From Rhizobium sp. SG_E_25_P2 (lineage in GTDB: Bacteria > Pseudomonadota > Alphaproteobacteria > Rhizobiales > Rhizobiaceae), in assembly GCF_029892285.1 (NCBI RefSeq), contig NZ_JARXVM010000015.1, forward strand, positions 1 to 64,000: a stretch of 64,000 nucleotides of DNA, read 5' to 3'. The position numbers were made by a program, and so were the translations under genes. This document shows, piece after piece, positions 49,602-58,199 of the stretch. Position 1 is the first letter of the stretch; each line of letters opens with the position of its first letter. The notes beneath the pieces are model-generated. The model did not search any database. It had not been told where the DNA came from and worked only from the letters and a program-made list of their open reading frames with translations.

Positions 49602-50828
49602 TCAGAGCGTGTTCAGCAGCGCGAATTCACGTCCCGCCGAGCGCAGTTCCGGCTTGAGCTCCGAGGGTCGTTCCAGCAGTCCGTTCGCCAGCCTGTAGAA
49701 TTCCGTTGGCGAATGAGCGCCGCCGATATCGTCGGCCACATAAAGCCCATCGCCATTGAGTCCGGTAAAGACGTCGCCCGCGACCGGTGGGTGGAATTCC
49801 GGCTGAAAGGCTGAGGCGAAAGCGCCGCCGCGCCAGCGCGAAAACACCGTGCGCAATTCACCCGTAATCGCCTCGAAATCAGCCTTGTCGGTGAAGCCCC
49901 GGCAGTAAGCGGCTGAGGCGCGGGCGAAATTCGCCTCCCAGCCCGGCTCCATCGCCACGCCATGGGCGTGAGCGAGCCACATCTGCACCTGGCCCACCGC
50001 CGCCGGCAGGCCGAGCGTGGTCGGAAACGGGAAGTCGGCGAGCCAGGGATCGCGGTCGGTCTCGCGGCCCGTCTCGCGGTCGAAACGGTCATGCGCCTCG
50101 CGCAGCCGCTTCACATCGTAAAGCGCCGCCGAATTGGCCTCGGGACAGGCGCCGAAGGTCGAAAACGGCCGCGTGCAATAGACAAAGGATTCGCCTTCGG
50201 CGGCGGTCTTCAAGGCGGCGTCGTAATCGACGATCGGATGGCCGAACCAGACATCGCCGAACCGCTTGCGGATGCGCCTGAGCAGCCGGCGCGATAGCGC
50301 CGCGTGATAGATCGAAAAACCGCTGACGATGGTGGACGAGGCGTCGGCCCAGCCGAAGGCGCGGCGGCGCACGAACCAGGCGGGCATGTCGTGAAACGTC
50401 GCCTTGACCGGCAGCCGCACATTGCGTCGCGGCGTTCCGGGACTGCGCCAGGCGTAATGCAGATTGGTCCAGGCGAAGGCGTCCAGCCCCGGCTTCAGAG
50501 CCTCGGCGAGCTTCAGCGCCTCGACGAGTTCGGGATCGATCTGGTCGTCGTCGCCGATGACGCTCACCCAGTCGCCTGAAGCAGCTTCCACCGCCCGCTC
50601 CCAGTTTTCCTGCATCGACAGCACGCGATCGGCTGACGGCAGGAAGGTCACGCGCGGATCTGGCCTTGCCGCGACGAACGCAGCCATATCCTCGGCGTCG
50701 TCGGAATTGTCGGCCAGCACGAATTGCACATCGGCGCGCGGAGAGGCCAGGAGCGAAGCGATCAGCTCCTTGAAATAGCGCTGCCGGTTCCGCGAGGGAA
50801 CGCAGATGGACAAATAGGGCGTGGGCAA
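49602..50828 (-). CDS. family 2 glycosyltransferase
   Basis: This 408-residue GT-A fold glycosyltransferase begins with the nucleotide-sugar binding segment YLSICVPSRNRQRYFKELIASLL. It has FVLADNSDD and the metal-binding DxD-like run SVIGDDDQIDPEL near residues 90-102. The C-terminal half is unique and may bind the acceptor. It probably adds a sugar to a cell-surface polymer or to methylated metabolites. The TTG start is supported by GGAG 7 bp upstream. No polysaccharide cluster surrounds it. Confidence 0.85.
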   Translation of the reverse strand: MPTPYLSICVPSRNRQRYFKELIASLLASPRADVQFVLADNSDDAEDMAAFVAARPDPRVTFLPSADRVLSMQENWERAVEAASGDWVSVIGDDDQIDPELVEALKLAEALKPGLDAFAWTNLHYAWRSPGTPRRNVRLPVKATFHDMPAWFVRRRAFGWADASSTIVSGFSIYHAALSRRLLRRIRKRFGDVWFGHPIVDYDAALKTAAEGESFVYCTRPFSTFGACPEANSAALYDVKRLREAHDRFDRETGRETDRDPWLADFPFPTTLGLPAAVGQVQMWLAHAHGVAMEPGWEANFARASAAYCRGFTDKADFEAITGELRTVFSRWRGGAFASAFQPEFHPPVAGDVFTGLNGDGLYVADDIGGAHSPTEFYRLANGLLERPSELKPELRSAGREFALLNTL

Positions 50829-51001
50829 GCCTTAGCTCCGGATCCGGTCTTTCTCCGGGTCTAGCCCGCAGGCCTTTCCTGAGCCTGTAAAATAGACCAC
50901 ATCAAAAACCTCAGTATATTGTCTCGAATAAGTTGCATTGATCAGGGGTTGAGATAAAACCACGTCTCGCCTAATTGAATTGATGCGCTGGGGGCCAATC
51001 G

Positions 51002-51745
51002 ATGTCGCTTGTTTTTGTCAGCCATGCCGCTGTTGATAAGGAAATTGCACGCGAATTTAAAAATGACATTACTGCAGATTTTTTGGGTTTATGTGAAATA
51101 TTTGTTTCTTCAAATCTCGATAGCATCCAGGCTGGACATGAATGGGCGAATGTAATTAAGCAAAACTTGGAAAAGTGCTCCATACTTGTAGGGCTTCTTT
51201 CACCGGTAGCACTTCAAAGGCCATGGGTTTATTGCGAATTCGGGGCTGGCTGGATACGGGGCATTCCCACAATACCGGTTTGCCATTCTGGTTTGGAAAG
51301 AGGTCAACTCCCAGCTCCCATTTCTTCATTTCAAGCTTTAAATCTCTGGGATCCTGAACATCTTGAGCATCTTTATAGTCTAGTTTCACAGTCTCTGAAA
51401 TGTCGGGCGCCTGCCATCGACTTCGATGAGCGATCTAAACGCTACCATTCAATAACAGATCGCATTCGCTTGCAGAGGTTGATATTGGATTGGATGAAGC
51501 AGCTCTTCGTTTGGAATCCTCAGTTGTCGGTTAAGATTTTTTCTGGGTCTTTCGCAGATGATATTCTTGTTCCTGCTAGTTTTGATCAGCCATTTGAAGA
51601 GTTTATTCATGAGGCTGCACGACGAGGCTACCTAAAAATTGAGCGTGCCGGTATGGCTATGGGAACACGTGTGGGGGCACAGGCATCAGTCTTCACGTTT
51701 ACTCCCGGTGATAACTTTTCGGAATTGGTGGGCCATCTCGCTTAG
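51002..51745 (+). CDS. stand-alone TIR-domain protein (putative NADase / defence)
   Basis: This 247-residue protein has an N-terminal TIR fold (about 1-130): VFVSHAAVDKEIAREF forms the first strand and loop, IFVSSNLDSIQAGHEW the second, and SILVGLLSP the third. These are followed by WVYCEFGAGW, with Glu79 at the position of the NAD-hydrolysing glutamate of bacterial TIR proteins. The C-terminal part (about 140-247) is helical then winged-helix-like (FEEFIHEAARRGYLKIER) and could be a sensor. The gene is much more AT-rich than its neighbours, suggesting transfer. It is convergent with the metallo-hydrolase and has no visible partner gene. Confidence 0.8.
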   Translation: MSLVFVSHAAVDKEIAREFKNDITADFLGLCEIFVSSNLDSIQAGHEWANVIKQNLEKCSILVGLLSPVALQRPWVYCEFGAGWIRGIPTIPVCHSGLERGQLPAPISSFQALNLWDPEHLEHLYSLVSQSLKCRAPAIDFDERSKRYHSITDRIRLQRLILDWMKQLFVWNPQLSVKIFSGSFADDILVPASFDQPFEEFIHEAARRGYLKIERAGMAMGTRVGAQASVFTFTPGDNFSELVGHLA

Positions 51746-51758
51746 GAAAGGGCCTTAA

Positions 51759-52679
51759 CTAGCCATTGTATATCCAGTAAATGCCCCTCAACAGCGGCGG
51801 ACCATCGGTGACGACAGCGCCTTTTTCGACGAGATCCTCGATATGGGCGAGCACCGACAGCGCCGCCGCCCCATAGAGGCGCGGATCTGTGTCGCGATAG
51901 ATCGCCTGGACCATGTCCGGGATCAGCCGGTCGCCCGCGCGGATGCGCTCCAGCACCGCCCGTTCGCGCATGCGCCTGTGGGTGCGCAGGCCCCGGCAAA
52001 AGGCGAGGGTGTCGCGCACAGGTCCGCCGTGGCCGGGCAGATAGATCCGGTCGTCGCGCATGAGCAGCCGGTCGAGCGAAGCCATGTACTCGGCCATGGC
52101 GCCATCCGGCGGCGCGACGATGGAGGTTGCCCAGGCCATCACATGATCGCCTGAGAACAGCACGCCTTCGGCATCCAGCGCAAACGCCATGTGGTTGGCG
52201 GTATGCCCCGGCGTGGCGACGCCTGTCAGCCGCCATCCGTCGCCCTCTATCGTCGCGCCATCGGCAAGCCCGATGTCCGGGACAAAGTCGATGTCGGAAC
52301 TTTCGGCGAACGGATTGACCTCGCCGGCATGCAGCGGCCGCGCCGGCCGATGCGGTCCTTCCGCCACGATCAGCGCTCCGGTCGCCTCTTTCAGCCGCCG
52401 GGCCAGCGGAGAATGATCGCGATGCGTATGCGTGCACAGGATATGGCTGACCTCGCGGCCCCGGAGCGCCATCATCAGGGCCTGAAAATGCGCCTCATTC
52501 TCCGGGCCGGGATCCACGACCGCCACCGACCTGTCGCCGACGATATAGCTGTTGGTGCCATGGAAGGTGAAGGGCGAGGGATTGTTGACCGTCACGCGCT
52601 CGACGCCTGGCGCGACGGCCACGGCTTCGCCATGGCGCGGCTCGAAGGCGCGGTCGAACTCCGCGGTATCCATGCTCAC
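51759..52679 (-). CDS. MBL-fold metallo-hydrolase (LACTB2-like)
   Basis: This 306-residue metallo-beta-lactamase-fold hydrolase has the metal motif THTHRDHSP, further histidines in PGHTANHMAF, an aspartate in FSGDHVMAW and a final HxxG in LPGHGGPV. A C-terminal winged-helix-like extension (about 225-300) is typical of the LACTB2 group, which includes ribonucleases and thioesterases. Its GTG start overlaps the stop of the upstream cupin gene by 4 bases (GTGA); an ATG two codons in is an alternative. Confidence 0.9.
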   Translation of the reverse strand: MSMDTAEFDRAFEPRHGEAVAVAPGVERVTVNNPSPFTFHGTNSYIVGDRSVAVVDPGPENEAHFQALMMALRGREVSHILCTHTHRDHSPLARRLKEATGALIVAEGPHRPARPLHAGEVNPFAESSDIDFVPDIGLADGATIEGDGWRLTGVATPGHTANHMAFALDAEGVLFSGDHVMAWATSIVAPPDGAMAEYMASLDRLLMRDDRIYLPGHGGPVRDTLAFCRGLRTHRRMRERAVLERIRAGDRLIPDMVQAIYRDTDPRLYGAAALSVLAHIEDLVEKGAVVTDGPPLLRGIYWIYNG

Positions 52680-52972
52680 TTATACTCGATCTCGATGAAG
52701 CTCATGAAACTGTCGCCGCGATTGACGACATTGTGCTCGACGCCGGCCTCGCGGCGATAGACTTGCCCCTTGGCGGCATCGACTTCGCGGGCGCCGTCCT
52801 TGTCCTCGATCAGGAAATGGCAGTCGGTCATCGGCACCACCACATAGCCCATGCCATGCACATGATGGCCGGTGTCGGCGCCGGGAACGAAATCCCAGCG
52901 CGTCACGCGCACGGCGGCGTCGTCGAGCAGCACGGTGGGTTCGGCGGGCGGACGGGCTCTGAAGGTCGACAT
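52676..52972 (-). CDS. small cupin-domain protein
   Basis: This 98-residue single-domain cupin has a metal-binding motif 1 in PGADTGHHVHGMGYVVVPMTD and a motif 2 region around AGVEHNVVNRGD. It could be a small dioxygenase, isomerase or sensor. ATG 52972 has AGGAG 7 bp upstream; the longer frame reads through the heptamer repeat array and is rejected. It is the first gene of a two-gene operon with the metallo-hydrolase. Confidence 0.88.
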   Translation of the reverse strand: MSTFRARPPAEPTVLLDDAAVRVTRWDFVPGADTGHHVHGMGYVVVPMTDCHFLIEDKDGAREVDAAKGQVYRREAGVEHNVVNRGDSFMSFIEIEYK

Positions 52973-52995
52973 CGGTGGCTCCTGAAAAGTATGAG

Positions 52996-53079
52996 GCGAA
53001 TAGCGAATAGCGAATAGCGAATAGCGAATAGGCAATAGGCGGCAGCCAATAGGCAAGAGGCAAGAGGCAAGAGGCATAA
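52996..53079. repeat. tandem heptamer array, left arm
   Basis: Twelve 7-bp units run in order: GCGAATA five times, GGCAATA, GGCGGCA, GCCAATA, GGCAAGA three times, GGCATAA. It ends next to the terminator hairpin. The unit is the complement of that in the right array, so the two arrays form an inverted pair. It lies in the promoter region of the cupin operon. Confidence 0.85.
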
Positions 53080-53116
53080 AAAAGCAGGCGATGGAGATTG
53101 CCTCCCCATCGCCTGC
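53078..53116 (-). terminator. Rho-independent terminator of the PfpI-like gene
   Basis: The 11-bp stem GCAGGCGATGG / CCATCGCCTGC (53084-53094 and 53106-53116) ends in six As on the plus strand (53078-53083), a U-run for minus-strand transcription. It sits exactly between the two heptamer arrays. Confidence 0.85.
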
Positions 53117-53121
53117 CGGCC

Positions 53122-53191
53122 TACTCGCTATTGGCTATTGGCTATTGGCTATTGGCTATTGCCTATTGGCTACTGCCTCTTCGCCATTCGC
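53122..53191. repeat. tandem heptamer array, right arm
   Basis: Ten 7-bp units run TACTCGC, TATTGGC four times, TATTGCC, TATTGGC, TACTGCC, TCTTCGC, CATTCGC. The array abuts the stop codon of the PfpI-like gene at 53192, so it is the 3' untranslated leader into the terminator. It is in inverted orientation to the left array. Confidence 0.85.
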
Positions 53192-53752
53192 TCACGCCGC
53201 ACGGCGCTGATGCTTGCCTTCCTCGACTTCCTCGACGATCTTGGCCACGAAGGCGTCGAGATCGCCGGGATTGCGCGCGGTGATGATGCCCTGGTCGGTG
53301 ACGACCTGGCTGTCTTCCCACTGCCCGCCGGCATTGATCACGTCAGTCTTGATCGAATGGTAGGAGGTCACGCGACGGCCTTTGAGCGCATCGGCCTCGA
53401 CCAGCAGCCAGGGGCCATGGCAGACGGCGGCGACCACCTTGCCGGAGGCGACGAAATCCTTCACCAGCGTCACCGATGCTTGATCGGCGCGCAAAATGTC
53501 CGGATTGATCTGGCCGCCGGGGATGACCAGCGCGTCGAAATCCGCGACGCGGACATCCGCAACCGTCAGGTCGACATCGACGCTGTCGCCCCAGTTCTTG
53601 TCGTCCCAGCTCTTGATCGGCTCCTTCTTGAGCGAGGCGATCTTGACCTCGGCTCCCTCGGCTTTCAGCTGTTCGAGCGGCTTGCGCAACTCGGAGCGCT
53701 CATAGCCATGGGTGGCGAGAATGAGGATGCGGGCGGAATTGATCGAAGCCAT
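53192..53752 (-). CDS. PfpI/DJ-1 superfamily protein (type 1 glutamine amidotransferase-like)
   Basis: This 186-residue DJ-1/PfpI protein has the nucleophile-elbow cysteine in AAVCHGPWLLVEA, the conserved Glu near the N-terminus in GYERSEL and the later region DQGIITARNPGDLDAF. Relatives are annotated as proteases, chaperones or protein/nucleotide deglycases; the function here is not settled. AGGAAAGGAAA precedes the ATG. It is a single gene that ends in the repeat-flanked terminator. Confidence 0.92.
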   Translation of the reverse strand: MASINSARILILATHGYERSELRKPLEQLKAEGAEVKIASLKKEPIKSWDDKNWGDSVDVDLTVADVRVADFDALVIPGGQINPDILRADQASVTLVKDFVASGKVVAAVCHGPWLLVEADALKGRRVTSYHSIKTDVINAGGQWEDSQVVTDQGIITARNPGDLDAFVAKIVEEVEEGKHQRRAA

Positions 53753-54089
53753 GGGCTGTTTCCTTTCCTTGAAACTTTCAGATGACGAGCGCCGCCAAGG
53801 GCGCTCCGGAGCGATTGCACGGATGCCGGGCCAGACGAATCGCGCCCGGCGCCGAACGAACGGCCCGCAATCGGCGCGGCCGTCGACATTGTCGCTCCGT
53901 CCCTTTGAAATTCCCCAGACGCCGCTTCGTTCCCCGAAATCCGAAAAACCCGTCTATGCCGGCGGCAACCGGGCCGTGAGCTTGTGTCACGCGCCGGTCG
54001 AAAAAAAACCGTCAGACCCGATTGCGGCGCGGCCCGCGCTTTGCTAATCAGGCCTCGCTTCGTCGGCCCCGATCAGTGGCCGGCCCTGC
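53753..54089. other. 337-bp intergenic region
   Basis: No credible gene, terminator or repeat was seen. It must contain the promoters of the PfpI-like gene (minus) and of tRNA-Gln (plus). The reading frames that cross it have no ribosome site or recognisable protein features. Confidence 0.4.
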
Positions 54090-54163
54090 TGGGGCGTAGC
54101 CAAGCGGTAAGGCAGTGGTTTTTGGTACCGCCATCCCTGGTTCGAATCCAGGCGCCCCAGCCA
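54090..54163 (+). tRNA. tRNA-Gln (UUG)
   Basis: A 74-base cloverleaf has acceptor stem TGGGGCG / CGCCCCA, D-arm GCCAAGCGGTAAGGC, anticodon arm GTGGT / ACCGC with loop TTTTGGT (anticodon TTG), T-arm CCTGG-TTCGAAT-CCAGG and encoded CCA. tRNA-Gln genes are common integration sites. An Mrr-like gene follows 128 bp downstream on the other strand, but no integrase or duplicated 3' end is seen. Confidence 0.96.
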
Positions 54164-54291
54164 TACTTGTAATATCCAATAAAAGCAGACACTTAAATTA
54201 ATTTAGAAGTGGCTTCGATTTACTGTCTCTTGGGTCTAACACTCGGTAGTCGGCAGCAGAGCAGGATATCCTGCTCACATGGCGCCTTATC

Positions 54292-55299
54292 TCACGTCGG
54301 CCAGTAGATGCGTTTGAGCGGCAAGAGCTGCTTGGTTTCGATGTCGAGTCGGTCGTAATGTTCGATCAAAGCTTCCACCAGGCCGTCGATGGTCATCAGC
54401 GCCAGCGGAACGTTGGAGCGCTCCGCCTCGTAATAGGCTTCCTTGGTGAACCCGCCGGTGGACACATAGAGGCCCCGGTCCTGTGCGTGGCGATGTCCAG
54501 CGATGAAGCTTCGGACGGCTGGCGCGCCGATCGCGCCCTGGCGATGTTTGACCTCGACGATGATTTTCGGAGCCTGGAAGCCAAACCCATCGGGCGAAGC
54601 GACGATGTCCTTGCCACGATCGGGACCGGCCGGCGAAATCTGAGTCTTGTAGCCCATGGCCCGGAGCAATCCGGCCACGAGCTCCTGCATCTCCTCCCAA
54701 TCGAGCGCTGAGACGCGATCCTTGGTGAATTCGAGGGCCTTGGATTGGATGTTTCTGAAAACGTCCTCCTCCTCCGCAGCAGCAGTGGCCCCGGCTGGCG
54801 CTGACGCGATGGCGAGAGGCGGAGCCTTGGACCGCAGCGCTCTGCGCAGATCGGCAATGACTGCGTCTGGAAGAAGAAAAAGGGTGGAAATGGAGCCAAG
54901 TGTATTCTTGCTCTCAACCCCAAGAAGATCGCGAGAGACTTCCCCCTCCCAGCGCACCGCACGCACATTCATGTCATTCGAGTCGAATGTTTCGTCTCGC
55001 CGATACTCGCCTGTGACCTCCCCAATCAGATAGACGCGTCGACTCGGATCGTAGGTGACGATGGGATCGCCGACCTGGATCTCGTTGCGGAACCGATGGA
55101 TCTGTCCCGTTGCCATTGCAACGGCTTGGGCCTTCCATTCAGGCCAGGTCGCCTTGATTCGCTCTGCTATGGCTTCCCGTGTTCGGAGACTATCGAGCGA
55201 GCCGATCTCATGCCAACCGATCGCAACGGCTCCGGACTCCTTGAACGCGTCGTAAAGCCGTCCGTTTCGTTCGGCGCGGACCATCCAGGATTTAGTCAT
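54292..55299 (-). CDS. PUA/EVE-like + Mrr-family nuclease (type IV restriction candidate)
   Basis: This is a 335-residue protein. The N-terminal domain (about 1-125; MVRAERNGRLYDAF, IGWHEIGSL, GDPIVTYDPSRRVYLIGEV) resembles PUA/EVE-type modules that flip out modified bases. The C-terminal Mrr-type PD-(D/E)xK domain (about 195-320) has WEEMQELVAGLLRAMGY, Asp231 in DRGKDIVAS and the E249-V-K251 pair in IIVEVKH. Together these suggest a methyl- or modification-dependent nuclease. ATG 55299 with GGAGG 7 bp upstream was chosen. It lies beside tRNA-Gln, a usual place for mobile defence genes. Confidence 0.87.
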   Translation of the reverse strand: MTKSWMVRAERNGRLYDAFKESGAVAIGWHEIGSLDSLRTREAIAERIKATWPEWKAQAVAMATGQIHRFRNEIQVGDPIVTYDPSRRVYLIGEVTGEYRRDETFDSNDMNVRAVRWEGEVSRDLLGVESKNTLGSISTLFLLPDAVIADLRRALRSKAPPLAIASAPAGATAAAEEEDVFRNIQSKALEFTKDRVSALDWEEMQELVAGLLRAMGYKTQISPAGPDRGKDIVASPDGFGFQAPKIIVEVKHRQGAIGAPAVRSFIAGHRHAQDRGLYVSTGGFTKEAYYEAERSNVPLALMTIDGLVEALIEHYDRLDIETKQLLPLKRIYWPT

Positions 55300-55557
55300 G
55301 CTGTTACCTCCATCTTGGTCCAATTGGCGAACTGGCCTCGACCCAACCGGCCATACCGCTGCGATCTGCCTGCCGAAACATTAAATCTTCTATCGAAACG
55401 CTCAGTTATCACGAGGATTATTCCAAATCGATCAGCGTGATCGTGATGCGCCAAAAGTTTCGTAATTACCGGCGACATCGCCTTATCTCTGGTCAAGATC
55501 TGACGTATAAGCGAGGTGTTGAGCGTGTTTTGATACTGGATCGGATGCTTCTGAACG

Positions 55558-56637
55558 ATGCTGCTGCAAACGATTGATCAGTTCTACGAGGCGGCTTTGC
55601 TGCCTGAGCTCTGGCCCACCGCCTGCGAGGCGCTCGCCAAAGAGGTCAACGCGACGACGGCGACAATTTTCGCGATTGACGAACATGGCGGCCATCACTT
55701 CGTCTGCACGCCCAATATCCGCGAGGGCATCCTGCGGTTCTCGACGGATCCGCGGCGGCTCGAAAATCCTCGCCCCGCACGCGCACTCGAGCGGTTTCCG
55801 TTCACCTTCACCCGCGAACTCGCCCTCCTGACAATGGAAGAGTTGGAGCAGGACGTGGTCCTCAACGAATTCATTCGCCCTGCGGGTATGAACTGGTCGG
55901 TCGGTTGCGCCTTCCAGGAGCCCACGGGGCACATGATCATGTTCGATCTTCTTCGTCGAATGGGGATGGACCATTACAGCGACGCCGAGATCGCCCATCT
56001 GAATGCGTTGAAGCCGGATCTTGCGCGTTCGGTGTTTCTGGCCTCCCGGCTCGCCTTTTCCGAAGCCAGGGCCATGGCGACCACCTTGTCCTCGCTGGGA
56101 CTGGCGGCCGTGGTTTTGGGAGCGGGCATGACTGTCCTGGCGATGAACGAGGAGGCCGCGGCGTTGGCTCCGCGAATTTGCGCCGGACCCTTCGATCGGC
56201 TGGTCCTGGAAAACAAGGCGACGACCGCGCTGATCAAAACGGCGTTCTCCGCTCTGGCGTCTTCGGCCAAAGGCGCCGTCCAATCCTTCCCCATGACGTC
56301 GTCTGACGGGCTGGAGCCGCTCATCCTGCATCTCCTGCCGGTGCGGCGATCGGCCCATGACGTTTTTGGTCGCGGTCTGGCTTTGCTGATCGTGACCACG
56401 CCTGGGAAAAAGACGGCGCCCGATATGCGGGTCTTGTCCGGTCTTTTCGATCTGACGCCCGCCGAAGGCAAGGCGGCGCGCGAATTGGCGCGGGGGAAAT
56501 CTCTCGAGGAGATCGCGACCCTGCACAATGTGACGGTCGAGACGGTCCGGACGCATGTCAAAAGTATCTTCGCCAAGACGGGCTCCAACCGTCAGCCTGA
56601 ACTCGTCGCTCTGCTGCTAGGGCTGTCGGCGCCGTGA
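55558..56637 (+). CDS. LuxR-type transcriptional regulator
   Basis: This 359-residue regulator has a long N-terminal sensory part without clear family match (PAS/GAF-like segments about 5-130 and 175-280). The C-terminal LuxR HTH (about 297-355) reads LTPAEGKAARELARGKSLEEIA, with VTVETVRTHVKSIFAKTGSN as recognition helix. No phospho-acceptor receiver and no acyl-homoserine-lactone domain signature are present. It stands alone, so its targets are unknown. Confidence 0.88.
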   Translation: MLLQTIDQFYEAALLPELWPTACEALAKEVNATTATIFAIDEHGGHHFVCTPNIREGILRFSTDPRRLENPRPARALERFPFTFTRELALLTMEELEQDVVLNEFIRPAGMNWSVGCAFQEPTGHMIMFDLLRRMGMDHYSDAEIAHLNALKPDLARSVFLASRLAFSEARAMATTLSSLGLAAVVLGAGMTVLAMNEEAAALAPRICAGPFDRLVLENKATTALIKTAFSALASSAKGAVQSFPMTSSDGLEPLILHLLPVRRSAHDVFGRGLALLIVTTPGKKTAPDMRVLSGLFDLTPAEGKAARELARGKSLEEIATLHNVTVETVRTHVKSIFAKTGSNRQPELVALLLGLSAP

Positions 56638-56731
56638 CGCCGGCGGCGGCGCCCACCCCATATCCCATATCCGCTCACACTCCGCTCCGCCATTAACCGC
56701 ACATTAGGCATGTTGGCTTACACAGGGCCGC

Positions 56732-57004
56732 ATGAGTGCTTCATCGTGTCAGATCGTCGCGTTTCCCGCCGCAGCCCGCGCTTCCGAGGTTCAGGAGGCG
56801 GCGCTGGTCATCAAGCGTCTTTCCACAGGGGAGGCGCAGGCGTGGTGGAAGAGCCGCGCCCGCCGCATGGCCGCCGAATTGCGCGCGGCCGGCGTGGATG
56901 AGGACGAGGTGTCCCACGAGGTCGCCGATTTCCAGAGCGCGGTGTTTTTCACGCTCACCCGTCTCTATGAAAACGACAGCCAGAGCGCGCAAGCGCCGCA
57001 ATAA
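56732..57004 (+). CDS. small conserved protein, DUF6074-like
   Basis: This 90-residue protein has the layout of a small rhizobial family I recall as DUF6074: an N-terminal IVAFP segment, then a helix with WWKSRARRMAAELRAAGV and a C-terminal VADFQSAVFFTLTRLYE. Its function is unknown. The start has only a weak AGGG site. Another frame overlaps it, but only this one shows the family pattern. Confidence 0.62.
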   Translation: MSASSCQIVAFPAAARASEVQEAALVIKRLSTGEAQAWWKSRARRMAAELRAAGVDEDEVSHEVADFQSAVFFTLTRLYENDSQSAQAPQ

Positions 57005-57010
57005 CGGTGC

Positions 57011-57841
57011 TCATGCCGTTTCTTTCACCCGGTCCAGCCAGATCCTGATGGCGGCAAGCGCTTCCGGCTCGTCGAGAAAGGGAATATGAGCGCGATCGAC
57101 CGTTTCGGCATTGATCATGTCGGGCCGGCGCGCCTGCATGGCCTGGGCGGCCTCGCGGCTGAGCAGATCGGAATTCTCCGCCCTGATCAGCGCGATCGGC
57201 AGATCTTTCAGCGCATCGAACAGCGGCCAGAGATCGACCGCCGGGCCCGAGACCGCCGTCTCGAAGCTCTGGCGGAGTTCGGGATCATAGGTCAGCTCCA
57301 CGCCGGTCTCGGTCTCGCGAAAATGCCGCTCCGCCTCTTCGCGCCAGCGCGATGCCGGCACGTTGAAAAAACCGGGATTGGCGAGCGGCAGGGCGGCGGC
57401 GATCGCCTCCAGCGTCTTCGCCTGCGGCCTGACGCCGAGATAGCCGACAATACGGTCGAGCCCGGCCTTTTCCAGCACGGGGCCGACATCGTTCATGCAC
57501 AGGCCGGACAGTCTCTGCCTGGCGGTGGCGGCGAGGAACATGCCGATCAGCCCGCCGCGCGAACTGCCGATCACGGCCGCTCGGTCGATGCCGAGATGGT
57601 CCAGAAGCGCCAGCGCGTCGGCCGCCTCCCTGGGTACGGTGTAGCTGGCGTGCCCCGTCCAATCCGAGCCGCCGCGGCCGCGACTGTCGAGCCGGATCAG
57701 CCTGATGTCGCCGAGATGCGGCGCGAGATAGTCGAAATCGCGGCCGTCGCGCGTCAGGCCGGCGAGCGCCAGCACGCACAAACCCTGTCCCTCGTCGCGA
57801 TAGGCGAGTTTTGCGCCGTCCTCGGCGTGGAAATGGGGCAT
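57011..57841 (-). CDS. alpha/beta-fold hydrolase
   Basis: This is a 276-residue alpha/beta hydrolase. The oxyanion region is LALAGLTRDGRDFDYLAPHL, and the nucleophile elbow is GSSRGG (Ser in I-G-S-S-R-G-G). An Asp candidate lies in the C-terminal third (IRAENSDLLS) and His in DRAHIPFLDEPE. Typical substrates are esters or C-C bonded ring-cleavage products; none is assigned. GAGGAG 9 bp upstream supports ATG 57841 against the longer frame to 58105. It is convergent with the DUF6074-like gene. Confidence 0.9.
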   Translation of the reverse strand: MPHFHAEDGAKLAYRDEGQGLCVLALAGLTRDGRDFDYLAPHLGDIRLIRLDSRGRGGSDWTGHASYTVPREAADALALLDHLGIDRAAVIGSSRGGLIGMFLAATARQRLSGLCMNDVGPVLEKAGLDRIVGYLGVRPQAKTLEAIAAALPLANPGFFNVPASRWREEAERHFRETETGVELTYDPELRQSFETAVSGPAVDLWPLFDALKDLPIALIRAENSDLLSREAAQAMQARRPDMINAETVDRAHIPFLDEPEALAAIRIWLDRVKETA

Positions 57842-58129
57842 GCTCGGGCGCTCCTCTTGTCGCGTGCGGGGCCGGCGCGGCCGGTGGAAGAGATTTTTCC
57901 CCGATAGCATGGTTGTGGCGGCATGTAACGGAATTCCTCTGCAGATCCGGGGCGCTGACCGGCTGTGTCCGCCGAGCCGGCGCAGCTTTTGCCGTTGCTC
58001 GCCTTCCGAGCACTCTTTGTCGGGATCGGCCTTTGTGAGGCAATGGCGTCGACGCGAAACGAAACGGCATTGTGACACTGCCGCGCGGATTCGGCGGCAT
58101 TCCACGTTTAAATTTTGTGTCAGGATGAT

Positions 58130-58154
58130 GGAACCCGCAGGTGTCCTGCGTGTT
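58130..58154 (+). promoter_or_regulatory. candidate EcfG-type general stress promoter
   Basis: GGAAC (58130-58134) and TGTT (58151-58154) are separated by 16 bp, one mismatch from the alphaproteobacterial stress sigma consensus GGAAC-N16-CGTT. They stand about 45 bp ahead of the receiver-domain gene. The rest of the 357-bp gap 57842-58199 shows nothing else. Confidence 0.4.
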
Positions 58155-58199
58155 TAAGACAATTGACGGTAAAGCAATCCATCGATTGACGTTAGGGGC

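Noticed and set aside
52676-53109. proteins with repeated AIRYSLF-type segments upstream of the cupin gene
   Set aside because: These are translations of the heptamer array; the cupin start at 52972 has its own ribosome site.
52996-53191. CRISPR array
   Set aside because: Units are 7 bp, directly tandem without spacers, and no cas genes are near.
54090-55299. complete integrated element at tRNA-Gln with att sites
   Set aside because: No integrase and no second copy of the tRNA 3' end is visible in the window.
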